A stretch of 64,000 nt of DNA from NCBI GenBank assembly GCA_023382535.1, contig JAHDWA010000007.1, positions 124,001 to 188,000 of the forward strand, written 5' to 3'. The DNA is from Anaerolineae bacterium (lineage in GTDB: Bacteria > Chloroflexota > Anaerolineae > 4572-78 > J111). Below the pieces are notes generated by a model, which saw nothing but the letters and a program-made list of their open reading frames with translations, was not told the origin of the DNA and searched no databases. This document shows, piece by piece, positions 16,588 through 24,185 of the stretch. Numbering within the stretch: position 1 is the first letter of the stretch; each line of letters begins with the position of its first letter. A program made the translations under genes and the position numbers.

Positions 16588-16647
16588 ATGATACCATAGA
16601 TATATATCTAAGTCAATAAATTTAGCGTAAATATATATCTATGTCAG
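16588..16647 (-). promoter_or_regulatory. tandem promoters each carrying the element operator (dyad sites 4 and 5)
   Basis: Proximal promoter: TTGACT (16616-16611), 17-base spacer, TATCAT (16593-16588); the spacer opens with the perfect 14-bp dyad TAGATATATATCTA (16610-16597). Distal promoter: CTGACA (16647-16642), 17-base spacer, TAAATT (16624-16619), with TAGATATATATTTA (16641-16628) in the same place. Both read leftward into the 15675-16553 operon. Identical phasing of the dyad next to each -35 box suggests repressor sites 31 bp apart, about three helical turns. Confidence 0.82.
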
Positions 16648-16649
16648 AC

Positions 16650-16777
16650 CGGAGCAAAAATAGAACCGCCCGCGCCAGAACGGTGCGAGCGGTTCTCCCC
16701 GAATAACCAAAATCCCCCTCAGAAAAGAGGGAGGTACGACCACGAAAGATGGTATCACAGCTTGTCGGCATCGTCAA
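16650..16777 (-). ncRNA. candidate small RNA with own promoter and intrinsic terminator
   Basis: Minus-strand TTGACG (16777-16772), 17-base spacer and TACCAT (16754-16749) would start a transcript near 16742. It would contain a CCCTC/GAGGG hairpin and then a GAACCGC...GCGGTTC stem followed by TATTTTTG, ending near 16650, a length of about 90. The possible reading frame across this region would run through both promoters, so a noncoding RNA is more likely than a gene. Confidence 0.5.
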
Positions 16778-16888
16778 GGATTTAGCGCGGAGGCGAGTGT
16801 GTGTAAAAGTATAGGTCGCCACCTCATAACTTTTTTCGTAGGCACACCCGCCAGGCGTGATACCATCCCGATGTCTGGTGACAACCGT

Positions 16889-16918
16889 ATTATAAACCCG
16901 CACCGGCTTTGATGTCAA
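16889..16918 (-). promoter_or_regulatory. strong promoter upstream of the small-RNA locus
   Basis: Minus-strand TTGACA (16918-16913), 18-base spacer, consensus TATAAT (16894-16889). There is no coding region with a ribosome site immediately behind it. GATGGTATCAC occurs downstream and is repeated inverted at the -10 box of the next promoter (16748-16758 against 16857-16867), so the leader RNA could pair with sequence 100 bases further on. Confidence 0.7.
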
Positions 16919-16942
16919 TAGACACGAAAATAATGCCTTTAA

Positions 16943-17323
16943 TCAGCGACGTAACCGGTCATGCATGCCAGGCGGCCCGTCCCAAAAAATGAGACGCTCC
17001 GGGATCCGGTAGCGTTCGGCCAGATACCTGGCTAATTCCCGTATCTCGACCGCCGAGCCAAAATGCACGCCCTGGATGATCACATGCCCGCCGTTCAGCC
17101 TGGAGGCGATGACGACGACTGATTGCTCCTTATCCAGGGGACTGACATCCACGGCCATAATGGTCTGGCTCCCGCCCCACTTCTTTTCAATCTGCGCAAC
17201 CCGCCCATCGAGGGTATCTACATCCAAAAAACGGCGAAGCCGACGCCGCAGCGCCCGACACCGTTCGGCCCAGAACCCCCGCCAGTGTTCCCGAATAAAC
17301 TTAAATCTCGACAGAAAAAGCAT
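16943..17323 (-). CDS. hypothetical protein, possible RNase H-fold remnant
   Basis: 126 residues. A basic N-terminal helix, then IMAVDVSPLDKEQSVVVIAS and, 40 residues later, ERLIFWDGPPG. Two strands each carrying an aspartate resemble an RNase H-like or terminase-nuclease core, but the protein is too short for a terminase and there is no ATPase. ATG after CAGGAGGT. Weak assignment. Confidence 0.5.
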   Translation of the reverse strand: MLFLSRFKFIREHWRGFWAERCRALRRRLRRFLDVDTLDGRVAQIEKKWGGSQTIMAVDVSPLDKEQSVVVIASRLNGGHVIIQGVHFGSAVEIRELARYLAERYRIPERLIFWDGPPGMHDRLRR

Positions 17324-17325
17324 GG

Positions 17326-17694
17326 TTACCTCCTGGCTTTCACTTCATCAATAAAATCTTCAATAAGGGCGTTTTCGTCCCGAATGGCCGCCAGGATGTT
17401 CGGGGAGTACGACCGAGAGAAGGAGCGGGAATTGAGCGGGTAAACCGTTAAAACCGCACTGAAAACGTGGGAGACCCAAAATTGGGCGTGATGGGCATCA
17501 AGTTCGGTCATAATCCGGTGCAAGTATTGGCTGACCATGTAAAGGCTGTTTTCCCTGGCCGGGACAGGTGGTATTTCCTGTCCCGTTTTGGTCTGGATAA
17601 TAAACCAGTTCGCTCCACAGAGGGGGCAGTGCCAGACGTGCTCGGCATGGCTCGATTTCTTTTCCAGTGGACTGCAGGCATTAGGGCAGTACAT
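17326..17694 (-). CDS. hypothetical zinc-ribbon protein
   Basis: 122 residues beginning MYCPNAC, then CPLCGANW about 20 residues on, a zinc ribbon. The remainder is helical. ATG chosen by GAGGAG nine bases upstream; this overlaps the end of the small membrane-protein gene. Function unknown. Confidence 0.55.
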   Translation of the reverse strand: MYCPNACSPLEKKSSHAEHVWHCPLCGANWFIIQTKTGQEIPPVPARENSLYMVSQYLHRIMTELDAHHAQFWVSHVFSAVLTVYPLNSRSFSRSYSPNILAAIRDENALIEDFIDEVKARR

Positions 17695-17827
17695 GGGCAA
17701 TCTCCTCTTGAAAAAAGTATAAAACCAGGAGCAGACCGGCCACCGCCAGCGCCGCGACCAGCAGCGCCTCCCAGATGTTGGCCGGCTCGCGGCCGAGCCG
17801 GCGACACAACAGACGAAGATATTTCAT
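17681..17827 (-). CDS. 48-residue single-pass membrane protein
   Basis: ATG seven bases after GGAGGAG. Basic N-terminus (MKYLRLLCRRLGREP), then WEALLVAALAVAGLLLVLYFF, one clear membrane span, and a short outer tail EEIAHVLP. The positive-inside rule puts the N-terminus in the cytoplasm. Holin-like or regulatory micro-membrane protein are options; nothing decides. Confidence 0.6.
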   Translation of the reverse strand: MKYLRLLCRRLGREPANIWEALLVAALAVAGLLLVLYFFQEEIAHVLP

Positions 17828-17864
17828 TCAATCTCCTCCAGGGGTGGAACCTGATCCTGGTATT

Positions 17865-18578
17865 TCACGGGGCGCGGACCAGGCGCATCCGCTGCCCCTG
17901 CCACAGCACATCAATGGTCTCCCCAGCCGCCAGGGCCTGCATCTGGGTTTCGGGGATAAAAACATCGGCGGCGTAAGTCGGCTCGTGGGCAGGAACCCCT
18001 AAATCCCCCAAGTTGATGGCCTGCACCTGGAACGTGCGCAACTGCTCATTGACCAGGTCCTCGGTGACATCCTGGCCAGTGAGAGCCTCCTGCGCCTCCG
18101 CTGACATCCGGCAGAGAGCACGGGCCACCGTGAACGAAATTCGCTCAAAGTGCAACTCCTGCTGCCAGTGGGGGATGAGAAATTCAATCAGCTTCAAATA
18201 CTGGCTAATTTTGCCCTGGCTGACGACTAACGTTTTAGCCAGCCGCCGCTGGGTCCAGCCAAACTCGTCAATGAGCCGTTTGAGCTTTTTTGCCTCAATC
18301 ATCGGCGACGAGGAGCGGGTCATATTCAGGGCCAACGAGCGGAGCAGGTTGGTTTCTTCATCCGCCTCGTCGAAGATGATAGCCTCGATCTCCTCGTCCC
18401 CGTTTGCCTCGGTTTCGGCCAGCCGCCGCCTGCCATCCAGCGTCTCAAAATCCCCGTTAGAAGGAACAACGCTGATGGGCAAAAGCTGACCGTACTGCCG
18501 CAGCGACTCCTGCCGCGCCGGGGCAACGGGCGCACCTTCACGTTTAATCCGATTTATGGGCAGTTTGGCGAGTTTCAT
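17865..18578 (-). CDS. ParB/Spo0J-family DNA-binding protein
   Basis: 237 residues. The N-terminal ParB domain shows QYGQLLPISVV (28-38) and LDGRRRLAETEANG (47-60), and residues 107-130 (GWTQRRLAKTLVVSQGKISQYLKL) form the ParB helix-turn-helix. The GERR motif that binds CTP is replaced by GRRR, as in some phage ParB-like regulators. No ParA is in view and no parS-like cluster was noticed, so it may regulate transcription or replication instead of segregation. Confidence 0.82.
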   Translation of the reverse strand: MKLAKLPINRIKREGAPVAPARQESLRQYGQLLPISVVPSNGDFETLDGRRRLAETEANGDEEIEAIIFDEADEETNLLRSLALNMTRSSSPMIEAKKLKRLIDEFGWTQRRLAKTLVVSQGKISQYLKLIEFLIPHWQQELHFERISFTVARALCRMSAEAQEALTGQDVTEDLVNEQLRTFQVQAINLGDLGVPAHEPTYAADVFIPETQMQALAAGETIDVLWQGQRMRLVRAP

Positions 18579-18795
18579 TTATCTCCGATTCCTGCCAGCC
18601 CGGATAGGGCACGGCTCGTCCCTGGCGCTCCAGCTCGGCCTGCTGGTCGTAACCCATCAGCCACAGGTAGCGCAGACTAAACAGGCTATCCGCGTAAGGA
18701 CATGCCTCGCGGGTTTGACCGAGGCTGCGGGCCAGCTTCCCGCGATCAAAAGCCCGCTCCTTAGCCAGCTTCTTACGGATGGTGGCCGGCTGCAT
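18544..18795 (-). CDS. Rmf-like (ribosome modulation factor family) small protein
   Basis: 83 residues. FDRGKLARSLGQTREACPYADSLFSLRYLWLMGYDQ follows the pattern of ribosome modulation factor: a basic RGxxAGxxGxxxxxCPY segment, then RxxWLxGWxxA. Rmf dimerises and silences ribosomes; phage relatives (CrpP group) exist. The N-terminal KKLAKERA extension is extra. ATG overlaps the upstream stop (TGATG), and the end overlaps the ParB-like start by 35 bases. Confidence 0.5.
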   Translation of the reverse strand: MQPATIRKKLAKERAFDRGKLARSLGQTREACPYADSLFSLRYLWLMGYDQQAELERQGRAVPYPGWQESEINETRQTAHKSD

Positions 18796-19391
18796 CACTG
18801 CACCAACACCCCAAACAGCCGGCCAGGCGGCAGTTTGAGCGCCCCGGCCAGCCGTACCAGGACATCCACCGAGACATTATCTGCCACGGCTCGCTCAATC
18901 TGCCCGACATAATTGCGGGAAATTTGGGCGCTCGTGGCCACCTGGGCCTGGGTCAAATCCATTGCCTTGCGCCGGCTGGTAACGATAGCGGCTAAGCGTT
19001 GATAATTTATCTCCTGCGCCACCGGCTCACCGTCTCCAGCCGCCTTGAGATCATTCAGGACGGCCAGCAGGCACTGCTCGTCTATCGAGCGATGAATCAA
19101 GAGTGACGAAAAAACCGCCACCAGTTTACGTTGAAGGTCAGACGTGATGGTGACCTGGTCAGGCCCGACGAAGAAGCGGTCGAATAGCCAGGACAGGTTT
19201 TCCAGGAAGCGCAGAACCATCTCTTTGGTGCAGTGGCTGTAAAACTTGACTGCAACCCCCATCTCCAGTTCCCGGATATTAAACGCCTCCATCACGTGCC
19301 GGTAGGGTTCCAACTCCTCCGCCGTAAAACTGGCCGGCAGCAGCCCCCACCGTTGACCATCCTCCTGGGTAATTGTCAAGACAATGCTCAT
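18795..19391 (-). CDS. protein with C-terminal XRE helix-turn-helix
   Basis: 198 residues. The first 120 residues are a helical domain without recognised homology; the last 65 (AIVTSRRKAMDLTQAQVATSAQISRNYVGQIERAV) are an HTH_3-type DNA-binding domain, an unusual C-terminal position. A second candidate, beside the 11334-11711 product, for the repressor of the TAGATATATATCTA sites. Confidence 0.75.
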   Translation of the reverse strand: MSIVLTITQEDGQRWGLLPASFTAEELEPYRHVMEAFNIRELEMGVAVKFYSHCTKEMVLRFLENLSWLFDRFFVGPDQVTITSDLQRKLVAVFSSLLIHRSIDEQCLLAVLNDLKAAGDGEPVAQEINYQRLAAIVTSRRKAMDLTQAQVATSAQISRNYVGQIERAVADNVSVDVLVRLAGALKLPPGRLFGVLVQ

Positions 19392-19401
19392 GGTCAGCCT
19401 C

Positions 19402-20619
19402 CTATAAACAGTTGCAGGTCGCGTTGCACAGGCTTAGCGCCCGCCGGATGGTATTGCTTTCTTTGCAAAGCGATACAGCCGGCACGGGCAGCCCGCGTGA
19501 TTTCCAGACATCTATGATTAGATCCCTGACCAGGCCGTAAATCTCCTGGCGGGCTTCCTGAGACAGATGAAAATGGGTGCCATCGTGGACCAACCCCTCG
19601 GGTTCGTACTCCATCGGCGGTAGCCCCCACCGCCCCCGCCAAAAGTCCAACTGGTCATTCTTTTCCCGATAAGTTCCGAGGGTAATCCAGCTCGGTTGAG
19701 CGTCGAACTTATCCACCGCCTCCATCAGCCAGCGGTGATAAATGACTGCCCACTGCGGGATGGGTAGAATCGGGTCGAGCCGCCAGCGTACGTCAAAACC
19801 CAACTGTTGAGCGAAGCGAGCCGCTTCCAGGCGGTCGGCGATGGGCGGGGTGATTCGCTCCAGCGTGTCGGGGTACTTGCCCTCCCACTTGTCGGCGACC
19901 TCTTCCGGGTTAAGCGAAAAAGTCACGCTGACGTTGGGTATCTGGCCGTAGCGTTCGACCCCATCAGAGCAGGCTGGCCCAAACCCCGGAAATTCCTCGT
20001 CTGGCCGCCGCCAGTTCAGATAATGGGTATTGGCCGACTTGGTCAGCAGAATCAACTGCCGCCCCTGTGGGTTGGTCTCCGGGTTAATAAAGAGCGGGAT
20101 CAGCCGACGGGCATGCCCGGTCACCCCCTCGTATAACAGCGAATCGCTGCGGTCAATCCCCAGGCCGAGAGTCGTGAACCGGTCCAGCTTGACTTTTTTG
20201 GACCGCTGCTGAGGGTCCCGTGAACTACCAGGATTGGGATGCGGCCACTCGGTCGCCTTGAGCCACTCGGCGACTACGACCGGATAATCGGCCACGTTGT
20301 CGTAAAGCCGATGGCGCATCGGATCGTTCATAGCCCGATGGGTCAACATTAAAAAACAGGAACGGCAGCCATACCCACACGCACCGGCCCCAATCGCCAA
20401 ATCCCACCATTTCGGCGGGCAAAAGGTGTGGTTGTCGCCGTGCCAATCAAAGGTCAGCATCGTCTTGCGGGTGCGCGGGCCGCGAATGACCCGCACCGGT
20501 CGAGGCAGCCCGGTAACTGCCGGATCAAGGTCCTGCTCGTACCACTTGTCGCCGGCTAACTGATCGTCAATCATTTGCAAGGTAGTGGGAGCGATGGTTC
20601 GGCCTAAATAGTCATTCAT
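19402..20619 (-). CDS. radical SAM enzyme of spore photoproduct lyase type
   Basis: 405 residues. CGYGCRSC (Cys81, 85, 88) is the CX3CX2C cluster motif preceded by GAGACGYG, as in SplB-type enzymes. VSVTFSLNPEEVADKWE and RLEAARFAQQLGFDVRWRLDPI match the later SplB signature (xSLNPExI, DPI). SplB repairs thymine dimers by direct reversal; enzymes of this wider family may act on other DNA adducts. Start MNDYLGRT chosen because the AGGCGG site precedes it and it overlaps the upstream stop. Confidence 0.72.
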   Translation of the reverse strand: MNDYLGRTIAPTTLQMIDDQLAGDKWYEQDLDPAVTGLPRPVRVIRGPRTRKTMLTFDWHGDNHTFCPPKWWDLAIGAGACGYGCRSCFLMLTHRAMNDPMRHRLYDNVADYPVVVAEWLKATEWPHPNPGSSRDPQQRSKKVKLDRFTTLGLGIDRSDSLLYEGVTGHARRLIPLFINPETNPQGRQLILLTKSANTHYLNWRRPDEEFPGFGPACSDGVERYGQIPNVSVTFSLNPEEVADKWEGKYPDTLERITPPIADRLEAARFAQQLGFDVRWRLDPILPIPQWAVIYHRWLMEAVDKFDAQPSWITLGTYREKNDQLDFWRGRWGLPPMEYEPEGLVHDGTHFHLSQEARQEIYGLVRDLIIDVWKSRGLPVPAVSLCKESNTIRRALSLCNATCNCL

Positions 20620-20834
20620 GCCACACCGCCTATCCCCAACTCCTTGCGCCACTTGGCCGCCTGACGCGAAATCACCTGGCGCTCGGGTGGGGTCAACATT
20701 CCCGCCCCATCCGGCTTCTGGCCGGTGCGCAGCATTTCTTCGTAGCTCGCCAGAAACTCCTTCTTCTGGTCGGGGTGCATTTCCCCGTTGGGCAGCGCCC
20801 GCCGCCCGCTGTACGTCTGCATAAAATCTTTCAT
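20616..20834 (-). CDS. small hypothetical protein
   Basis: 72 residues behind AGGAGGTTTT. Mostly charged helices (HPDQKKEFLASYEEMLRT, PERQVISRQAAKWRKELG). Coupled by ATGA overlap to the radical SAM gene, so it may serve that enzyme. No family recognised. Confidence 0.5.
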   Translation of the reverse strand: MKDFMQTYSGRRALPNGEMHPDQKKEFLASYEEMLRTGQKPDGAGMLTPPERQVISRQAAKWRKELGIGGVA

Positions 20835-20843
20835 AAAACCTCC

Positions 20844-22142
20844 TTAGCTAATTCTGCCGTCTGGATAAACATAAATTCGGCGCTCGGTCTCGGTATGCTC
20901 CCAAAGTGTCGCTCGCGTTACGGCGCCCAGGTAGCGCCACCGTTTGCCGCCATCCAGCTCGACCAGCCGCTGCGCGTCATGCTTGATCGCCTGGTGATAT
21001 AGGTCCTCTTTCAATCCCGCCCCGTACAGCATATCTGCCGTCTTGAACGGGACTTGAGAGATGTGCAGGTTGGGGTGAGGCAAGGGAAGGACCGGGATGT
21101 CCAGAGTGAGTTGGCCAGGCAGCCCGGCCTGACCTTTTGGTAAATTTTCTCGCCACTCCCAGGCCATCTGGACACCTCGCTGCTGCCACTCCTCCAGAAG
21201 CGGCACTCCGAAGGTATGCGACATCTGCATTAGCTCCTCGTACAGCCGCTTGCAGTATGCCAGTGACAGGCGACCATCCTTGATGTCAGCCGATTCGTCC
21301 ACTTGAAATAGCTCCCGGTTGGCCGGGTTCCAGGCTTCCCCGCCGCGGCGAAGGTTGTTATTGACCCAGATGATCAGGTGATACAAAATGGGATTATTCT
21401 GGGCCAGGAACTTGGCCGTGCGGTCATCGAAAATGAGCGGGCAACTCCAGCAGCCATAGCGCAAACTGCCATCGGTCCCGTAATGCTCGACCAGCCCGCT
21501 GTTATCAAACCCGTAACCTGACGCGATCAAGGTCAGGAAGTCCCAGACCGCGCACTGCCGCCAGTAGAGAATCGGCTGAACCTTGACCGCGTTGTCAAGC
21601 TTGTGGAACATATAATCCGGTCCGCACTCCCCGCCGAGGGTACAGCTTAGAATCTTGTCGCGCCGGTCGCTCTCGCCGTAGCGCACCCCCAGGAAGACCG
21701 GGGCCTCATGCAACCCCATCTGCCGCAGGCGTTGGCGCGGCGGCTGCACCTTGAGCCGGTCCGTACACCAGCGCATGTTGGGCGTGGGCGGGATATGGCC
21801 GTAGCCCAAAATCTTGACCCAAAAATCGTCCTGGGGGCGCGGAATGGTCATAAACCATTCCGACTTGATTCCCAGCGACTCGGCCTTGGCCGTCATATCC
21901 TTGAGGGACTGTTCGGCCTGCTGCTTGAACGTCCAGAACTCCATCAGGGTGTCGCCCATATAAAAGACGATGCGCCGAGGTTTCGGGACTTCGCCCCGCT
22001 CGACCAGGACCAGGGGGGCCTGAGCAGCTACCCGGGAGTCCTTGCCACCCGACTGTGGGATAACCCACACGTCAGATTTCACACCGAGCAGGACTTCGCG
22101 GGTGTATGCCAACGCCTCGTCAGGATTCTTAATTAAATCCAT
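20844..22142 (-). CDS. DndC-like DNA sulfurtransferase
   Basis: 432 residues. PQSGGKDS (29-36) PP-loop, PKPRRIVFYMGDTLMEFW (53-70), TPNMRWCTDRLKVQP (120-134), LGVRYGESDRR (151-161) and RYGCWSC (228-234) follow DndC order closely. Cys126, 167 or 173, 231 and 234 would hold the 4Fe-4S cluster. DndC puts sulfur on the DNA backbone with DndA/IscS, DndD and DndE. None of these partners is in the window, so an orphan or altered modification system is likely. The gene lies between the radical SAM gene and unknown proteins. Confidence 0.82.
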   Translation of the reverse strand: MDLIKNPDEALAYTREVLLGVKSDVWVIPQSGGKDSRVAAQAPLVLVERGEVPKPRRIVFYMGDTLMEFWTFKQQAEQSLKDMTAKAESLGIKSEWFMTIPRPQDDFWVKILGYGHIPPTPNMRWCTDRLKVQPPRQRLRQMGLHEAPVFLGVRYGESDRRDKILSCTLGGECGPDYMFHKLDNAVKVQPILYWRQCAVWDFLTLIASGYGFDNSGLVEHYGTDGSLRYGCWSCPLIFDDRTAKFLAQNNPILYHLIIWVNNNLRRGGEAWNPANRELFQVDESADIKDGRLSLAYCKRLYEELMQMSHTFGVPLLEEWQQRGVQMAWEWRENLPKGQAGLPGQLTLDIPVLPLPHPNLHISQVPFKTADMLYGAGLKEDLYHQAIKHDAQRLVELDGGKRWRYLGAVTRATLWEHTETERRIYVYPDGRIS

Positions 22143-22151
22143 CGGGACCTT

Positions 22152-22964
22152 CTACCAGTTCAGAATAGCCGTCTGAAAGCCAGCCTGCCGGATCTTCTCA
22201 ACCACCGGCTTTTTGGCCTTGTTGCGAAACTCGAAGTGGGTCAAGGGCATAGCCATGAATATCCCCGTGGCCCACTCCTGGTTGGTCACCCGCTGCGTCG
22301 TGAAATCCGGGAAGCGGGGGAAGATACCCTCAAATGAGAACGAGGGCATCTTGATGTGGAATATCTCCGGCGGCTCACCGACCGGCGTAAACAGGTGATG
22401 ATTGGCCACTGCCAAATCCTGGAGGGCAAAGGTGCATGGCTCCATCGGGGCTTTACCGGCCTGGCTTGCGTCGGTCGGATGATAACCGACCGGAACCCCA
22501 CCCCACGCCGCGGTTGCCCATTGCCAGTCCCGAGCACACTTGCAGCCGTCAAGCGGCCGGTTGGACCGGTTGAGGTCGTAGCTGAATGACAGAGGGATGG
22601 CCTTGCTGTGAACCATGACCATGAGGCTAACCCCCGGTGTCAACTTTTCGTAGGGCAGTTTGGGCGGCATGCGCCGGCTGACCCCAAAGCGGGACGCCTC
22701 TTCCACGAATGACCACACGCTGGGATAATTCTCCGCGCCGACAAACACGACCAGGTCATGAACCCCGTTCGGGTTACGCGGGTCACGGGGCATAACCTTA
22801 ATTCCGCGCTGGAACTTGCCCGGCCAGCGCCGGACCGGGTCAACAATGTACTCCTCGATGAGATGCCCGCCTGCTCCAATCCCGAAGCAGGCGTAGGCTT
22901 CCCCTTCAACTCGTTCGCCGCAGCCGCGCCCATTGGGGGCCGGCTCGGTGGTGGTAATAGACAT
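22152..22964 (-). CDS. hypothetical protein
   Basis: 270 residues, mostly beta with conserved-looking stretches GVSLMVMVHSKAIPLSFSYDLNR and FHIKMPSFSFEGIFPRFPDF. Overlaps its upstream neighbour by TAATG. A modifying or structural role for DndC-like DNA is possible by position only. Confidence 0.5.
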   Translation of the reverse strand: MSITTTEPAPNGRGCGERVEGEAYACFGIGAGGHLIEEYIVDPVRRWPGKFQRGIKVMPRDPRNPNGVHDLVVFVGAENYPSVWSFVEEASRFGVSRRMPPKLPYEKLTPGVSLMVMVHSKAIPLSFSYDLNRSNRPLDGCKCARDWQWATAAWGGVPVGYHPTDASQAGKAPMEPCTFALQDLAVANHHLFTPVGEPPEIFHIKMPSFSFEGIFPRFPDFTTQRVTNQEWATGIFMAMPLTHFEFRNKAKKPVVEKIRQAGFQTAILNW

Positions 22965-23533
22965 TATTTTTGTACCCTCCTGAACTTACGAATTAACTGG
23001 AACTCCCGGTTCTCATTCCTGACCCACTCGTACCGCTCCAGCAGCTTCCGCACCTGGGGCGAGAGCATGGTCAGGCCGGCATAGGTTTCATTATCCTGGG
23101 GCTTGCCGGCCAGCTTGGTCCACAGGATCGGCTCATCGCCGCTGGTTTTGCTGTTGGTACCCCACCGCCTGGTTGCAATCAGCAGATCAAAAGCGGCGGG
23201 CTGGGCGGGTAGTTTAGCCGCCTCGACGACCGCCTGTTCGGTTTCGGTCGCCGCCGACTTACCGTCCAGTAGGGACAGCGCGGCTTTGATAGCCTCGTCC
23301 GGGTCAGCCCTGCGGTTCAAGATGAAATCCAAAGTGATCTGGTAAAGGTCGGGCCGGTCGAGCCGCAGCCGGGCCAGGTACGCTGCCCGTACCCCGGCCC
23401 GGCCGTTCAGAAAGCTGGCCTGCACCTGTCCATCCTTACCCTGGCCGTTCAGACTGCTACCGGCCTCTGACGGTACGGGGTTGACCACCAGCCAGCGGTG
23501 GATCTGAGCATCGTAGCGAACAACCGTGCTCAC
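22964..23533 (-). CDS. hypothetical protein
   Basis: 189 residues, GTG start after GAGG and overlapping the upstream TGA (GTGA). Contains a serine/glycine-rich segment (SEAGSSLNGQGKDG) and an alanine-rich helix. No recognised domain. Confidence 0.5.
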   Translation of the reverse strand: MSTVVRYDAQIHRWLVVNPVPSEAGSSLNGQGKDGQVQASFLNGRAGVRAAYLARLRLDRPDLYQITLDFILNRRADPDEAIKAALSLLDGKSAATETEQAVVEAAKLPAQPAAFDLLIATRRWGTNSKTSGDEPILWTKLAGKPQDNETYAGLTMLSPQVRKLLERYEWVRNENREFQLIRKFRRVQK

Positions 23534-23742
23534 TGCCTGCCTCGCACGAAACCGCGATTGTGGCAGCCAGGACACTTGTGCCTGAGCCGGTAGCCTCCTG
23601 GAAAAACACAGGCGTCGAGCGGGTTGCCGTTACAGATCGGGCAAAGCTGAAGGCCCAGGAGCCACATCAGAAAGGCAACAACTTTGGCTCCAGTATTGAT
23701 TTTTTGAGTGCGAAATGATATAATTGTCGCAGTTGTGTTCAC
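23530..23742 (-). CDS. small zinc-ribbon protein with hydrophobic segment
   Basis: 70 residues. VVAFLMWLLGLQLCPIC (residues 21-37) is hydrophobic, followed by CPIC...CPGC, a DnaJ-like four-cysteine zinc site. GTG start preceded by AAAGGAAG. Could sit at the membrane; function unknown. Confidence 0.5.
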   Translation of the reverse strand: MNTTATIISFRTQKINTGAKVVAFLMWLLGLQLCPICNGNPLDACVFPGGYRLRHKCPGCHNRGFVRGRQ

Positions 23743-23762
23743 TTTTAGTCTTCCTTTCGTTT

Positions 23763-23792
23763 AGCCCCCGGCTGTTGGCCCAGCCAGGGGCT
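23763..23792 (-). terminator. strong stem-loop between genes
   Basis: AGCCCCTGGCT / AGCCGGGGGCT arms of 11 bases with one mismatch and an eight-base loop, in the leader of the 23530-23742 gene. No T-run follows on the minus strand, so it is more likely an RNA-stability or translation-control hairpin than a terminator. Confidence 0.4.
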
Positions 23793-23807
23793 TCTTCTTT
23801 GAAAGAG

Positions 23808-24161
23808 CTACTCCCGGTCCCAGATAGGTGACTCCTCGTCCGGCTGAGAAGCGGCCCAATTCCGCCGCAGCGCCTGCATGTGCTCCTGGCGAGAGTGGGG
23901 CAGATTGCGCAGGCAGGCCGGGCAGTCAGAGTCGTGGTCGAACGAGTCCAGCAGGCCAACCGGCTGCGCTAACTCCGGGGACACGGTGATGTCCGCCGGC
24001 ATGGGTAGACCCAACAGGAGCAGCTTTTCCGCCACCGCCTGCCGCAGGTAAGCTTCTAAGCTCCGAGCAGATTCGGCGATATAAGCATCCCGCTTGTCTG
24101 GCTCGACCTTGCTCAAATCCAATGTGACCGTAAAACTAAAAACGCTGTTTGAACCTGGCAT
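23808..24161 (-). CDS. hypothetical protein
   Basis: 117 residues, ATG behind AAAGGAGG. FTVTLDLSKVEPDKRDAYIAESARSLEAYL is a strand-helix unit; CPACLRNLPHSRQEH adds a Cys/His cluster near residue 80. No family recognised. Confidence 0.5.
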   Translation of the reverse strand: MPGSNSVFSFTVTLDLSKVEPDKRDAYIAESARSLEAYLRQAVAEKLLLLGLPMPADITVSPELAQPVGLLDSFDHDSDCPACLRNLPHSRQEHMQALRRNWAASQPDEESPIWDRE

Positions 24162-24185
24162 CAAAAACCTCCTTTCTTTTAGGTA

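Noticed and set aside
16622..16918. 98-residue minus-strand frame in the noncoding island
   Set aside because: It would start inside the -35 box of one promoter and run through a second promoter and a terminator-type hairpin; no ribosome site in front.
16943..17323. Terminase nuclease fragment
   Set aside because: Two Asp-bearing strands are too little evidence; no ATPase half or portal gene nearby.
23763..23792. Intrinsic terminator
   Set aside because: Stem is good but no T-run follows in the reading direction, so only a structured leader is claimed.
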